A DNA stretch of 22,857 nt from Acrasis kona. Lineage: Eukaryota; Heterolobosea; Eutetramitea; Acrasida; Acrasidae. Both the position numbers and the translations under genes were made by a program. The number at the start of each line of letters is the position of its first letter. Position 1 is the stretch's first letter. Shown in pieces: positions 8,530-17,322 of the stretch. The stretch is from assembly GCA_026419775.2 (NCBI GenBank), contig JAOPGA020001045.1, positions 1 to 22,857 of the forward strand, given 5' to 3'. The notes under the pieces are model-generated. The model searched no databases. It was not told the DNA's origin and was given only the letters and a program-made list of their open reading frames with translations.

Positions 8530-8572
8530 TTTCAAGATTTAATTTTCTGAGCTACCAAGTTAGACCCCCCTG
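8515..8572. repeat. Internal copy of the element's terminal inverted repeat
   Basis: On the reverse strand this reads CAGGGGGGTCTAACTTGGTA and continues to CGGGTACTCC. It is nearly identical to the left terminus (8113-8171) and clearly closer to it than the true right end at 8920-8974. Confidence 0.7.
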
Positions 8573-8839
8573 GTAGGTAGTGGGAAATCGACAATTCGAC
8601 AAAGAGACTGTGCGTTACTTTGAAAATGGTTGTAAGAAGCCGTGTTCATCGCTTCAAAGTTTTAGAGATCTTGGCATTCCTGTTGTGAAATCATCTTTTT
8701 TGAAGTTGTTGATGAGGTACATGACGGCAATGTGTCTATTGAAGACGTGTTAGATAAATTGGGTCATAGCACCCGTCATCATTTTGACATGGATCAAATA
8801 TGTGAGGAAAGAGTTGTAAAAAAACACAAATGGGATTAA
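8573..8839 (+). pseudogene. Unrecognised ORF fragment inside the hAT-like element
   Basis: The frame reads GNRQFDKETVRYFENGCKKP, then SFRDLGIPVVKSS. After a one-base shift at a T6 run (8695-8700) it continues VVDEVHDGNVSIEDVLDKLG and HSTRHHFDMDQICEERVVKK to a stop near 8839. The reading is coherent across the shift, so this was probably a real gene. Family unknown. Confidence 0.4.
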
Positions 8840-8974
8840 ATTAATTCAATAAAATATTGTAATCTAAAATTCCTTATTTATCTATTTTAAAAATATCATC
8901 GGCTATTATCATCGCGGAAATTTGGAGTACCCGGTGTGTCATTTCAAATAATTTGTCTGAGCTCCACTGGGCTG

Positions 8975-8982
8975 GTATCTCT
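8975..8982. repeat. 8-bp target-site duplication, right copy
   Basis: GTATCTCT, matching 8105-8112 and directly flanking the right end of the element. Confidence 0.75.
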
Positions 8983-9640
8983 AAGAAACACAACATGACT
9001 GAATTTGCAATTTATAAACTGAGTAAATGCAGTGTAACTATAAATATCATTGAGGCCAGCAACTTTACATTCATCTTTAAAAAGTTGGTAAATGTCCTTC
9101 AACAACATATATGAGCATAAGTGAATCTTTTCCTTATCTAGCATCTTTTCTCCATTTTTTTCAATATACTCTGAAAACCATGCAGATGCAGTATTGCGCT
9201 TGTTGCTTCTTTTTGGCAAACTTGTGGATGTGTGCTCAGGGTTCAAGTTGTTGTCCTTCACATGTTGCCGTGCATTTCGGATCTTTTTAGTTCCAAATTC
9301 GTATATAGCAGCCTAAGCCTTGGCACAGATGTCTTTGTTGTTGATGTAGTAACATACATGCACTCCTTCAGGATTGTGGGAAGAGTTCATGAAATTTCAT
9401 CTGTTTCATATCCTTTAATGGTTTTCTGATGTCCTTTATCTGATTGACAGTAAATTCATCAACACAACAGTTATTGCAGCATTTAGGTAAAATACATGTT
9501 TTTATTTCCTCAGAATCAAGATATAACTTTTGTTTCTTTGTCTCTTTGTCTTGCCCTACCTTCCTTCTATGACATATGTATCTGTTTTGTTGTTCTATAA
9601 AAGTTATTTTTGACTTTTGTAACCTGAGGATAATCCTCAG
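8983..9640 (-). pseudogene. DUF7869/KDZ-like transposase, N-terminal part
   Basis: Read on the minus strand: CILPKCCNNCCVDEF, TVNQIKDIRKPLKDM, a stop and frame change near 9368-9380, then YYINNKDICAKA, an in-frame TAG and AAIYEFGTKKIRNARQH. It continues ASAWFSEYIEKNGEKM, CSYMLLKDIYQLFKDE and FTQFINCKFSHVVFLRDT, where the hAT-like element begins. The order (C..C..I..IR, 'vng..vC..af....G....ri', 'W...y....GE..P....i.L......iY..Y', 'F...w....p.v.....') is that of the DUF7869 proteins. The match continues in the other half at 7650-8104. The gene had at least one frameshift and two stops besides the insertion. Confidence 0.6.
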
Positions 9641-9720
9641 ACTTTTTACAAAAAAAAACACGATGGGAATCCTCCGGATTCCGGAGAATGAAAATCTGAC
9701 GAAAATCCGCCAGGTGGATT
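9624..9720. repeat. Three consecutive short hairpins
   Basis: CTGAGGA/TCCTCAG (9624-9630 and 9634-9640), CTCCGGA/TCCGGAG (9672-9678 and 9680-9686) and AATCCGCC/GGTGGATT (9704-9711 and 9713-9720, one G:T pair) lie within 97 bases near an A9 run. Their repeated core (A)ATCC suggests a related origin. They could be the end of a foldback or Helitron-like element. Confidence 0.45.
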
Positions 9721-10225
9721 TAGCGTAGGATCGACATGTTAACTCACATGAACAACGTGAAAATTGAAAATGTAACATAAAAAATAAAAGTACTTCGATT
9801 ATGAACGAACGAATTTATTTTGAGGCATTTCTTGTGTGCCTTTACTTGGTGACCTTTCCTCAAGGTTTCTTTTCTTGAGTTTCCTCTTTTGCCTTTTCAC
9901 AGTTGTGGAAACATGTTCTTCAGATGTCTCATCAGAGCGACTAACCTCGCATGTGTCGGTTCTAGCAGGCAGTACTCCAGTGTCCACATGTACTGCAGTT
10001 TGAACCACATCCTCAACCGGATCTGCTTTTTCAGAGGGAAAGTCCAATGTATCCAAGGCGGCCACATCATCATTGAAGCTACGGCCCCCAAATGAATTGT
10101 TCAGCTCAAAAGTAAACGAATCGTCCGCTACTAAAGCATCTGTTGAAAAAGTCTGCTTTAAGATTGCGAGTTGTCTGTCATGAGATCATATATCTCTCCG
10201 TCAATGGCCTCCGTTTGATAAAGAT

Positions 10226-10263
10226 CTTTAAAAAGTTAAATTGGTATAAACATAATTATGTAC
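10226..10263 (-). other. 38-bp intron in SAM domain
   Basis: Donor GTACAT, acceptor TTAAAG on the minus strand. Removal joins GLQGLT to DLYQTEAIDG at the same point as the intron of the paralogue at 372-407. Confidence 0.6.
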
Positions 10264-10556
10264 CTGTAAGACCTTGCAGACCAGATTGTTGAAGCCACAA
10301 ACACACCTCATTGACTGAGAATGTATTCAAAGTCTTCGGATCTGTTTGCGCTGGAGCAGCTTCTTCGGCTACTTCCACAGCAACATCTACATCTATCGTC
10401 GCCTCTGGCTCTTGTGGTGATGACACTTCATCTTGGTTGGGTTCTTTCTGTGACTCTAACCAAGGCAACAGCAGCTTCCTCAAGATTGTCCTGCTCGTCA
10501 GGATCCTCAAATTCACCTTCGGCATCGAACCTGTTTAAGGTGTCATCGTTTCCAAG

Positions 10557-10595
10557 CTTGAATTTGTTAACGGTTTATTTTACAAAAAAGCTTAC
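10557..10595 (-). other. 39-bp intron
   Basis: Donor GTAAGC, acceptor TTCAAG on the minus strand. Removal joins DIRPYI in frame to LGNDDTLNRFDAEGE, the motif conserved in the paralogue at the window start. Confidence 0.65.
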
Positions 10596-11604
10596 TATAT
10601 ATGGTCTAATATCTTGGAAATGGTACCAATGTTTTGAAATGGTGTTTGGATTCTCCTGTCCACAACCTCCAGTAAATCCCCATTCTATTAGTGCCATGTA
10701 TTCCTTTAATCCGGCACCAATTTGATGGATCTTTCCTGACCTTGGAAATTGAGACTCGTTCTTCTTACGGTACCTTTTCGGCAAACGAACAACAACACGG
10801 TCACCAACTTTCAATGAGGCGATGTCTTTACCCTTGAGATGCGCCTTGTTAGCCTTGTTGGCATATTTGATGGTTCTTTCCTTGACCATCTCAATATTCT
10901 TTTTGACCATTTGTCAGGAACAAAGCTAATAACACTTTCAAGGTCATCACTACTAACATTTTGAACCTTTTTGATCCTTTTTTCTAGATTTTCTACAAGC
11001 TGATGAGCTGCCCTGACTACTTTCTTATAACGCTCAAAATAACCTCTTGAAGCTTGCAGCCTCTCAACAATTTGTTGCATCTGTTTTGCATCTTGCTCAA
11101 TCTGATTTTTGAGGTCTTTTGTTACACTCTCATACATTTCACATATTTTTGTCGATGCATCTGTATTTAGTAACTCAATGTCAAGTAGCTTTGCTTTTTT
11201 CAAATTTTGAGCGGCTTAGGTAATAAATTTTTCATGGTCAACTACTTTTGCATCTCCAATGTCCTCCTCTATATCATCTTCAACATAATCCTTGTGCTCT
11301 GACTCTTCATACTGCTCAAGTTTAAAGATCTTGTTGCGAGATTGATTTTGTTCTCGAGTGAATAAACGTGCGCGTTTAAGTGTTTCCTTCTTCTTTGTTG
11401 AGAAGGTTTCAGGGCTTGTAATTGATTTGTTTTTGTTCATTTTGTTATTTGTGTTCTGTGTGGTTGCGTTTGCTTTCTATGTAATTTCGGTTTGATTATT
11501 ATTTGCGTTCTGTTTCCGATTAATTTGATTCCAAAAATAATCGATTAGTTCTATTTTTTGAATTGCGGTTTGTGTGAGGGTAAAAGGTTTTTGGAAAATA
11601 ACAA

Positions 11605-11718
11605 TACATGATGCGATGGTCAGAATCAATAAGGTTATCCAGGATAATCTGAAACCTGGCTTTGTTATTTGAGGCATTTTTAAATTTTGGGGAGCGCCAT
11701 ATTATTTGACGCAGCGTG
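11605..11718 (+). mobile_element. LINE fragment (same family as 15832-17307)
   Basis: Nearly identical to the LINE at 15832-17307. The first part matches 16345-16385 and the rest matches 16870-16961 continuously. It therefore shows the site before the nested insertion at 16386-16869. One CGA codon is TGA here (GTTATTTGAGGC). A further short piece follows at 11855-11892. Confidence 0.8.
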
Positions 11719-11854
11719 TGTCCCAGTTCATTCAAACCAACTGGAATTTCCAGTTCATTTGAAATTCCCTATTCCCCATAAGTACAATGCGAATAAATTA
11801 AAACTTTGATAAAAAAACATTGTAGTATACCAAAAGCAACTTTATCTTTATTTA

Positions 11855-11892
11855 AACGATTCAACAAGCACTTCAGAGTTCTCAAGCCTCTT
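11855..11892 (+). mobile_element. Second piece of the same LINE fragment
   Basis: CGATTCAACAAGCACTTCAG and the following bases match 17058-17093 of the LINE. The intervening 11719-11854 is unrelated to the LINE and longer than the segment it replaces. It has small inverted repeats around CCAGTTCATT. Confidence 0.65.
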
Positions 11893-11982
11893 CCCTAATT
11901 TTTTAAAGTGCAATTTTCGTCCGGTTTGTGTACCCCAATAATGAAACCAAAAGTTTGATTTTGGGTTTGCAAAAAAATATAT

Positions 11983-11988
11983 TTTATT
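11983..11988 (-). promoter_or_regulatory. Candidate polyadenylation signal
   Basis: AATAAA on the minus strand about 147 bases downstream of the stop at 12135, in otherwise featureless AT-rich DNA (11893-12134). Confidence 0.3.
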
Positions 11989-12134
11989 GATACAAAAAGT
12001 ACATAAACCGTCCTCTTAATTGCTCTCAAAGTACCATAGCAAAATCTTGAATGGATCCACTCATACAAAAATACAGCCTTGTCTAATGAATGTTAAGGGT
12101 GCCATAAAGGAGATTTGACAAACAATAACCATTT

Positions 12135-13155
12135 TTAAAACCCCTTTAAAAGTACTGTTGTGAGCATGTACAGCATTGCTTCTTGACCAACTCTAGTAGA
12201 AGGTGATCTACTTTTACTCTTACTGTTGATGTTAGAGCTTGAGTTGCCTGATAATGCACTGTTTTGATCTGAAGACCTTGCATGACGTTCCTCAATTCTT
12301 CTAGCATCCTTTTGTGCTTTTTCTTGTTGCTCTTTCTCAACATCTGCAAGATGCAATTGAATGATGCTTTCAGCTGTTTGTTGAGATGCTGTCTTTTTAG
12401 TAGAATTCTTGCTCATCTGTGATAAAATTCTTTGGAACATCTTTAAAAAAAGACTGTTGTCTGACAGCTCCTCTTCTTGTTGAGTGTCAAACGCACTAAT
12501 ACATAACAAACCATCTCAAGAATGTAGCAAAGAAAGGATGGTGATAATTGATGCCAGACACATCAGTTATCAGTTGGGCCTCAAAGTAGTTGTAGCAAGA
12601 GTATGCGATGCTTGGATGTTCCAAACTTGGCTTGTATCCCATAGGCTCTCTCAGCTTCTGATCATCCCCTTTGGTCATTACAACTTCCTTATTTTTAAAG
12701 AGTACTTGGTCATACACACTGTAGTGAATGTGTCCATGTTTGTCCTTGATGCTAAATAACTTGTTGTACACGCATGGCCACATATCTGCAGAGATATTAG
12801 AGGGTATCTTGGTGTACGGGGCATCTGGCTCCAACATTTCAAACACCTCAACTGTTTTGCGAACTAGCGCAGACACTATGGCCTCTAAGCTCTTAATCTT
12901 ATACTTCAACGTTTTTATTTCTGAGGTTGAGGTAGCAGATACCACTGGTTCTCTGATGCTGGCTTGTACAGATTTAGTAGCACTTTCCTTATTGGCTGTT
13001 GTGGGAAGGATGGATGGCCTTATGTTCTCTATTGGTGACAATGGAGTTTCAGTGTGCTCTAATTGGTCTTGAGGTTGACTGGTCCTCTTCTCATACTCCT
13101 TGTGTTTTTCTTCCTCTAGCAACGTTGTGCGCTCCTTCTGTGCTGCTTTTTTCAA
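12135..13155 (-). pseudogene. Coiled-coil protein gene, divergent from the transposase
   Basis: Two overlapping minus-strand frames (12496-13155 and 12135-12509) read as one gene with a one-base shift near 12500. The first part is a charged coiled coil (LLEEEKHKEYEKRTSQ), a serine/threonine-rich linker, a second helix (LKYKIKSLEAIVSALVRKT) and a globular region with aromatic residues (DMWPCVYNKLFSIKDKHGHI). The second part has a Q/K/E-rich helix (LADVEKEQQEKAQKDARRI) and a serine/asparagine tail. No ATG is seen in frame near the start; the frame opens after a TAG. I do not recognise the family. It shares a short divergent promoter region with the MULE-like gene, and the first 40 or so codons are duplicated at 20854-20972. 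It may be an accessory gene of that transposon. Confidence 0.5.
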
Positions 13156-14678
13156 TGGGAATGCGTCTTTTCTCCTCTCAATGTTCTATTTTCCCCAAGC
13201 AGTGATTTTTCTCCGCTAGCAGTAACTTTTTCCGCTAGCAGTGATTTTCTCCGCTAACAGTAACAATTTCCGCTAGCAGTTCACTTTTCCACCGCTAGTT
13301 CCAATCTCCACAGTCGGTCATAACCATCCACATTCATTATTAAATCATGTACAAATCTTCTCATCAGCATTACAAACATGTTGTTATAATCAGAATGCCG
13401 CTAAATTCGTTGCGGTAATGATTTTGCGCTGCTTTGCAGTTATAAATTCATTCGCTCCGGCGCCAAATTGCATTGTTACCTTTTAATAAAATGAATGACA
13501 GCCTTGATGATAATGACTCTCAAGATGCTATAGACAAAAATGAGGAGGAATGTTCGTATAAAGAGATATGTGCTAATGTACACCATCACCAAGTATGGGA
13601 GAAGATTTATCAAATTCCTTAGCTACGGTGCATTCTCAAAAAGCACAGCTTCAAGGTGTTGAAAAAGTATCAGGATATGTACAGAGCCAAATGTTTTGTA
13701 TCTGGCCGATGGCATGATCCCTTGAAGGAAAAGAGCGACCCATACGTTCACAAGAACACACTTGAGGACATGAAGAAGCACACTCACTACTTCTATTGTG
13801 CATGTCATCAGTGATGTCAATTCCGGGCCAGAGTTGAGTGCTTTACAAACACAGACTATCACATCTCTACTAATGATGTAGTCCATCCAGTGACATTCTC
13901 CAACAACTTTAAAGGTCAATATCCGGTAGATTATCGTGTGAAGGACCTTATATAGGATGCTGCAAGGAAACGCAATGACATTAACAACCTGCAAACACTA
14001 CTGCAATATCCCTCAGATCATCCAGCATTTTTTCTGAGCAAAGAGAAATTGATCGCAAAGCTTCGTAAATGCCGAGACTATACCCGCTATCAACAACGCA
14101 CTGACACAAAGGAAGAGATAAATGTGTTACTCGCTTGCCTTCATTCAGAGAAGCCTTGTATTCAAGAAACTGTTGGCTGGGGAGAGCAGACCATGGACCA
14201 TCTCTGTATTGTTATGACAAGACCTCATTGCAAGATGGTAAGAATTATAACATTAATTATACTCACTATTTAAGTCGCAAGGATCCATTGCCAATGCATT
14301 GGTAGTGATGGATGGTTCAAAAGCAATGTTTATAAATACCCAGTAGTTGTGATAAGTTACATTACAGAAACCCTACACGGTGGCATACTTGGGATAGCTG
14401 TATGTGATTGAGCAACAACTCAGCACTATGAGGCAATTTACAAGACAATCATTGCAGCTGTTAGAGAGACAGCTGAAATTGGAGCTTTGGTGGATTGGAA
14501 GCCTTTATTAATGGTTGACAACGACAATGCCGAGATTAGCGCGGCNACACTATGTGACATTACTTATCTGCTATGCAAGTTTCATTTACAGAAGGCATGG
14601 GAGGTCATGCTACAGGAGAAGATAATGGACATATCNGTAAGGTCCAAAGCACATGCGCTCCTTCTATTGTTATTTGGT
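13037..14678 (+). repeat. Left arm of a 1.6-kb inverted duplication
   Basis: The reverse complement recurs at 19350-20972. Mapping is constant (positions sum to 34028), then shifts by 19 because the left arm has one extra tandem unit near 13220. At least five single-base differences were found (left 13131, 13708, 13991, 14098, 14278). Both arms hold N at equivalent bases. Outer and inner junctions show abrupt loss of similarity and no flanking duplication. The left arm is continuous with genes on both sides, so it is the original and the right arm the copy. Confidence 0.9.
13195..13312. repeat. ~19-20-bp tandem repeats in the divergent promoter
   Basis: About six imperfect units built on TCCGCTAGCAGTGATTTT lie between the coiled-coil gene and the transposase start. 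The right-arm copy (about 20720-20812) has one unit fewer. Such subterminal or promoter-proximal arrays often bind the element's own transposase; that function is inferred. Confidence 0.65.
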
Positions 14679-14784
14679 TGCACTACTGAGAACGCCTACA
14701 TTAAGCATGCCAAAGAACTTAGACATGTTGTTGGAAAAGAGTCACCGTTCTGGAAACATTACAAGTCAGAGTACCACCCTAAAT

Positions 14785-14823
14785 GTAAGTATTGAAAAAA
14801 CATTATTTTTAAAAATTTGAAAG
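14785..14823 (+). other. Probable 39-bp intron in the MULE-like gene
   Basis: GTAAGT...GAAAG, same size class as the other introns here. It separates YHPK from KNWTCYNRPSG. Joining leaves a one-base deficit, so either an exon base has been lost or the true borders differ. Confidence 0.35.
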
Positions 14824-15816
14824 GAAGAACTGGACTTGTTATAATAGGCCTTCAGGATATGGAATCTTCAACACAAATAAGTACACGGAGTTGTTGATCA
14901 AATTGTTGGGACAATGGATCGGGAGATACAAGGCATATAGTATCTGTAACCTAATTACAGAGTTGCACGATGCATACAATGACCATGTCAATGACTTGTT
15001 CAATAGCAAAAAGAAGATCCGAAATGTTACATTGGATGAAACACAAGTAATCTTTGATAGAGCGATGAATACATACACAGAACTTGATACTTCAACATTT
15101 GAGCAACAAGATGAGAACAACAATTCATGGGTCATTCCATCATTGACTTACAAAGACGTTGTATACACTGTGATACTATCCCCCCCAGGCTTTTTATGCT
15201 CATGCTTGTACTTTAGAACAACATGCAAATGTTGCAGGCACATTTTCTTGACAATCTTTCATGTAATGGATTTGTCAAAGTTCAAACCAACTTCTGAGAT
15301 AGACAATGTGTTTGATTTTATCAAGGTTGCCGCAGACTTTTTCAACCTAGACTTCCCAAACTGGTACTGCATTCTCTGTGCCAAACTACATAAGAGCACC
15401 ACTACCTCGCCCTACAGGTACTACACGTAGAGAGGTTCCAACTCAGGCCAGAAAGTTCAATAAGAGAGGGCGCAAGTATAAGAAGCATGTATAACCATCT
15501 CAAGAGGACTTTGAGGCAGTAGAGGCTGAAAACAGTGAAACAGAGTCTATTGATGATAAGGAAGATGACATTGTTGGAATCCGTGTAGTTACCATCGGCA
15601 TGCAAGCAGAAGGTGCACAACATGTCTGTAAGAAGATGCTTCAATTTGATGGCAATAAGAATCTATCAATGGAAATATTTGACTTGTACATGAACAATGT
15701 GGAGAGGTACTTAAATGACCTTGGAGTGCCAGTTAAGAATGTCAAAGTGCAACCTTCGTCAGGCATGAAACTGAACTCAAGAAACCAAGTAGTCCGTTTC
15801 GACAGCGACACCTATC

Positions 15817-15831
15817 AATGGGGATCAAAAA
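15817..15831. repeat. 15-bp target-site duplication, left copy (outer LINE)
   Basis: AATGGGGATCAAAAA, identical to 17308-17322. The transposase frame continues correctly when the material between is ignored. Confidence 0.8.
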
Positions 15832-16368
15832 CGAATATGTGACAACCAACTACTTCATGCAATTGTCCAGGAAAAGAAGAGAGTTAAATCATGTACCCTC
15901 AACTATGTTGAAGCTCATTCCAACATTCCTGGTAATGAAGAAGCTGACAAACTCGCAAAGCTTGGTTTGAAGAATCACCTCATCAGTGATATCTGTCCAC
16001 CCACTCACCTTGCTTTTGATCTTGTTTGTAACGGTGATGTTCCACACAAATCTGTTCGTCTTTTTGTCAAATCTTATTTGTCTTCTAAACGTGCTTACTC
16101 AGTTGACTACAAATATGACCTTCTACATGATGAATACCACATTAAAGCGTCTGTAAATATAGACAAGTTAAACAAAAGCGAACAAAAATTCCTACTTCGC
16201 CTCCGCTCCAACCAGCTTTGCACTCTGTCAAAGATGCGTTACTGGAGCAACAATCCAAATTATGATACCAAATGTCCTCGGTGTCATTCATCACATGAAG
16301 ACCAGCAACATTTGCTTCTTGACTGTCGCTATAATAAAACTAAATTACATGATGCGATGGTCAGAATC

Positions 16369-16385
16369 AATAAGGTTATCCAGGA
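16369..16385. repeat. 17-bp target-site duplication, left copy (inner LINE)
   Basis: AATAAGGTTATCCAGGA, repeated at 16870-16886 after the inner LINE's poly-A. Confidence 0.85.
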
Positions 16386-16869
16386 CAACAGCTCTCGGAT
16401 ATCTTAGATGTTGACTTGAAAGATTTCTACAACAGGACAGTGGCACGCACTTTGGTTTCGCCAGACAAAGAACTGATTCGCAGCAATTTGCTGCCAGGTT
16501 CACTTATAAAGGGCTCATTTAAATTCTGGGGTCTTCCTTTTACATTGTACCAGAGTGGTTTTGATTTTGACGAACATCCTATGACTGACAAGCGTAAAGC
16601 TACTATTTATGCTAGTCTACTTGGTTACACTAGTATGGATGTAGTTAAGCGTTTTTCTAGTAAGATACCAGTCAAAAAGCCACTCCAAGTGTTGAGGAAG
16701 ATATCAACCATTTTGATGGAGACCTCTTACTCCATCTGGCACGCGCGTTGCGCAACGCACGCCATCAAATCCCTCAAGCTAGGCGGGCCTTCGGCTGTAT
16801 AGAGTCATTTATAAATATGTAAATTTATTCTAATAAAGCTTTTCGCAGAATGCGATTTATACAAAAAAA
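16386..16869 (+). mobile_element. Inner 484-bp LINE 3' fragment nested in the outer LINE
   Basis: Encodes the ORF2 C-terminus of a related family: DLKDFYNRTVARTL, SLIKGSFKFWGLPFTLYQSG, TIYASLLGYTSMDVVKRFSS, ILMETSYSIWHARC and the end KLGGPSAV, then AATAAAGC and poly-A. It is flanked by the 17-bp duplication of the outer LINE's sequence. It shares its 3' end with 2921-3014. The protein aligns along its length with the outer LINE's C-terminus, so the two are sister families. Confidence 0.85.
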
Positions 16870-16886
16870 AATAAGGTTATCCAGGA
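16870..16886. repeat. 17-bp target-site duplication, right copy (inner LINE)
   Basis: Matches 16369-16385. Its first A merges with the poly-A tail. Confidence 0.85.
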
Positions 16887-17307
16887 TAATCTGAAACCTG
16901 GCTTTGTTATTCGAGGCATTTTTAAATTTTGGGGAGCGCCATATTATTTGACGCAGCGTGGAATTGAAGGAAGCGAAGAAATGTCAGAGTTGCCAGAAGA
17001 TTGGAAGAGGTCCATTTATGCTAGTATGCTAGGATATGTTAGTATGGACACTTTCAAGCGATTCAACAAGCACTTTAGAGTTCTCAAGCCTCTCTCTGTA
17101 CTCCAAAAAATCTCTACAATACTCATGGAAACTTCCCGTTCCATTTGGACCGCTCAATGTGTCTACAAGGCAAACTGTGAACATGAGCAATCACCTTCTC
17201 GGTGATTTGTATATATAATTTTTTGTGTAAGGTAACTCATCAATAACTATTGACGGGGGTTGTAAAACTACCAATAAACTTTCAGGCTTATCCCTGTTTT
17301 CTAAAAA

Positions 17308-17322
17308 AATGGGGATCAAAAA
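17308..17322. repeat. 15-bp target-site duplication, right copy (outer LINE)
   Basis: AATGGGGATCAAAAA, matching 15817-15831. Confidence 0.8.

Larger units (their letters stand above)
8113..8974. mobile_element. hAT-like non-autonomous DNA transposon (862 bp)
   Basis: The element is bounded by the 8-bp duplication GTATCTCT. The left end starts CAGGGGGG. Left and right termini share CAG..., AGCTC, AAATTA/AATTA, TGAAATGA and CGGGTACTCC in inverted orientation over about 60 bp. CAGGG-type termini with 8-bp duplications are typical of hAT elements, though P and Zisupton elements also make 8-bp duplications. Oddly, a third terminal copy, closer in sequence to the left end, sits inside at 8515-8572. 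The element therefore looks like a 460-bp unit (8113-8572) joined to a 402-bp unit. It carries a small zinc-finger ORF and a second, frameshifted ORF. Insertion split the DUF7869-like gene. Confidence 0.65.
9799..11440 (-). pseudogene. Coiled-coil / integrase-C-like / SAM-domain gene, interrupted
   Basis: Read on the minus strand from an ATG at 11440: a basic, then acidic start (KKKETLKRARLFTRE, EDDIEEDIGD). An in-frame TAA (11218-11216) is followed in the same frame by a long coiled coil (LKNQIEQDAKQMQQIVERLQ). A frame change occurs near 10900. A small beta domain follows (LKVGDRVVVRLPKRYRKK, GKIHQIGAG, YMALIEWGF), resembling the SH3-like C-terminal domain of integrases. A 39-bp intron at 10595-10557 leads to GNDDTLNRFDAEGE, then a frame change, then a SAM domain (NEVCLWLQQSGLQGLT, 38-bp intron, LYQTEAIDGEIYDLM). 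A one-base loss near 10160 precedes the C-terminus, which has a nuclear-signal-like KRQKRKLKKRN. It is a paralogue of 2-919, so that gene's missing 5' part probably looks like this one. Confidence 0.6.
15832..17307 (+). mobile_element. 5'-truncated LINE inserted in the transposase gene
   Basis: Coding parts are 15832-16385 and 16887-17205. The first contains the last RNase H motif (NYVEAHSNIPGNEEADKLAK) and a CCHC knuckle CPRCHSSHEDQQHLLLDC (C-x2-C-x8-H-x4-C). The second reads NLKPGFVIRGIFKFWGAPYY, SIYASMLGYVSMDTFKRFNK and ILMETSRSIWTAQC to a stop, then AATAAA (17272) and an A-rich end. A 15-bp duplication flanks it. Residues upstream of RNase H are missing, as expected from 5' truncation. 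A second LINE lies inside it (16386-16869). A near-identical uninterrupted fragment is at 11605-11718. Confidence 0.85.

Noticed and set aside
13195-13312. CRISPR-like array
   Set aside because: The units are contiguous tandem repeats with no spacers, in a eukaryotic setting.
14238-14274. 37-bp GTAAGA...TTTAAG intron in the transposase gene
   Set aside because: Size and borders fit the tiny-intron class, but splicing shifts the frame away from the clear DGWFKSN reading, which continues in the unspliced frame after a TAA. Left undecided.
13491-14411. Reassigned stop codons (alternative genetic code)
   Set aside because: The in-frame stops are a mix of TAG, TGA and TAA, and intact genes in the window end normally at these codons. 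Plain decay explains them.
15364-15417. Introns near the SWIM region (GTACTG or GTGCCA donors, CTACAG acceptor)
   Set aside because: Some frame change is needed here, but each combination gives either a stop or a weak donor, so no border is reported.
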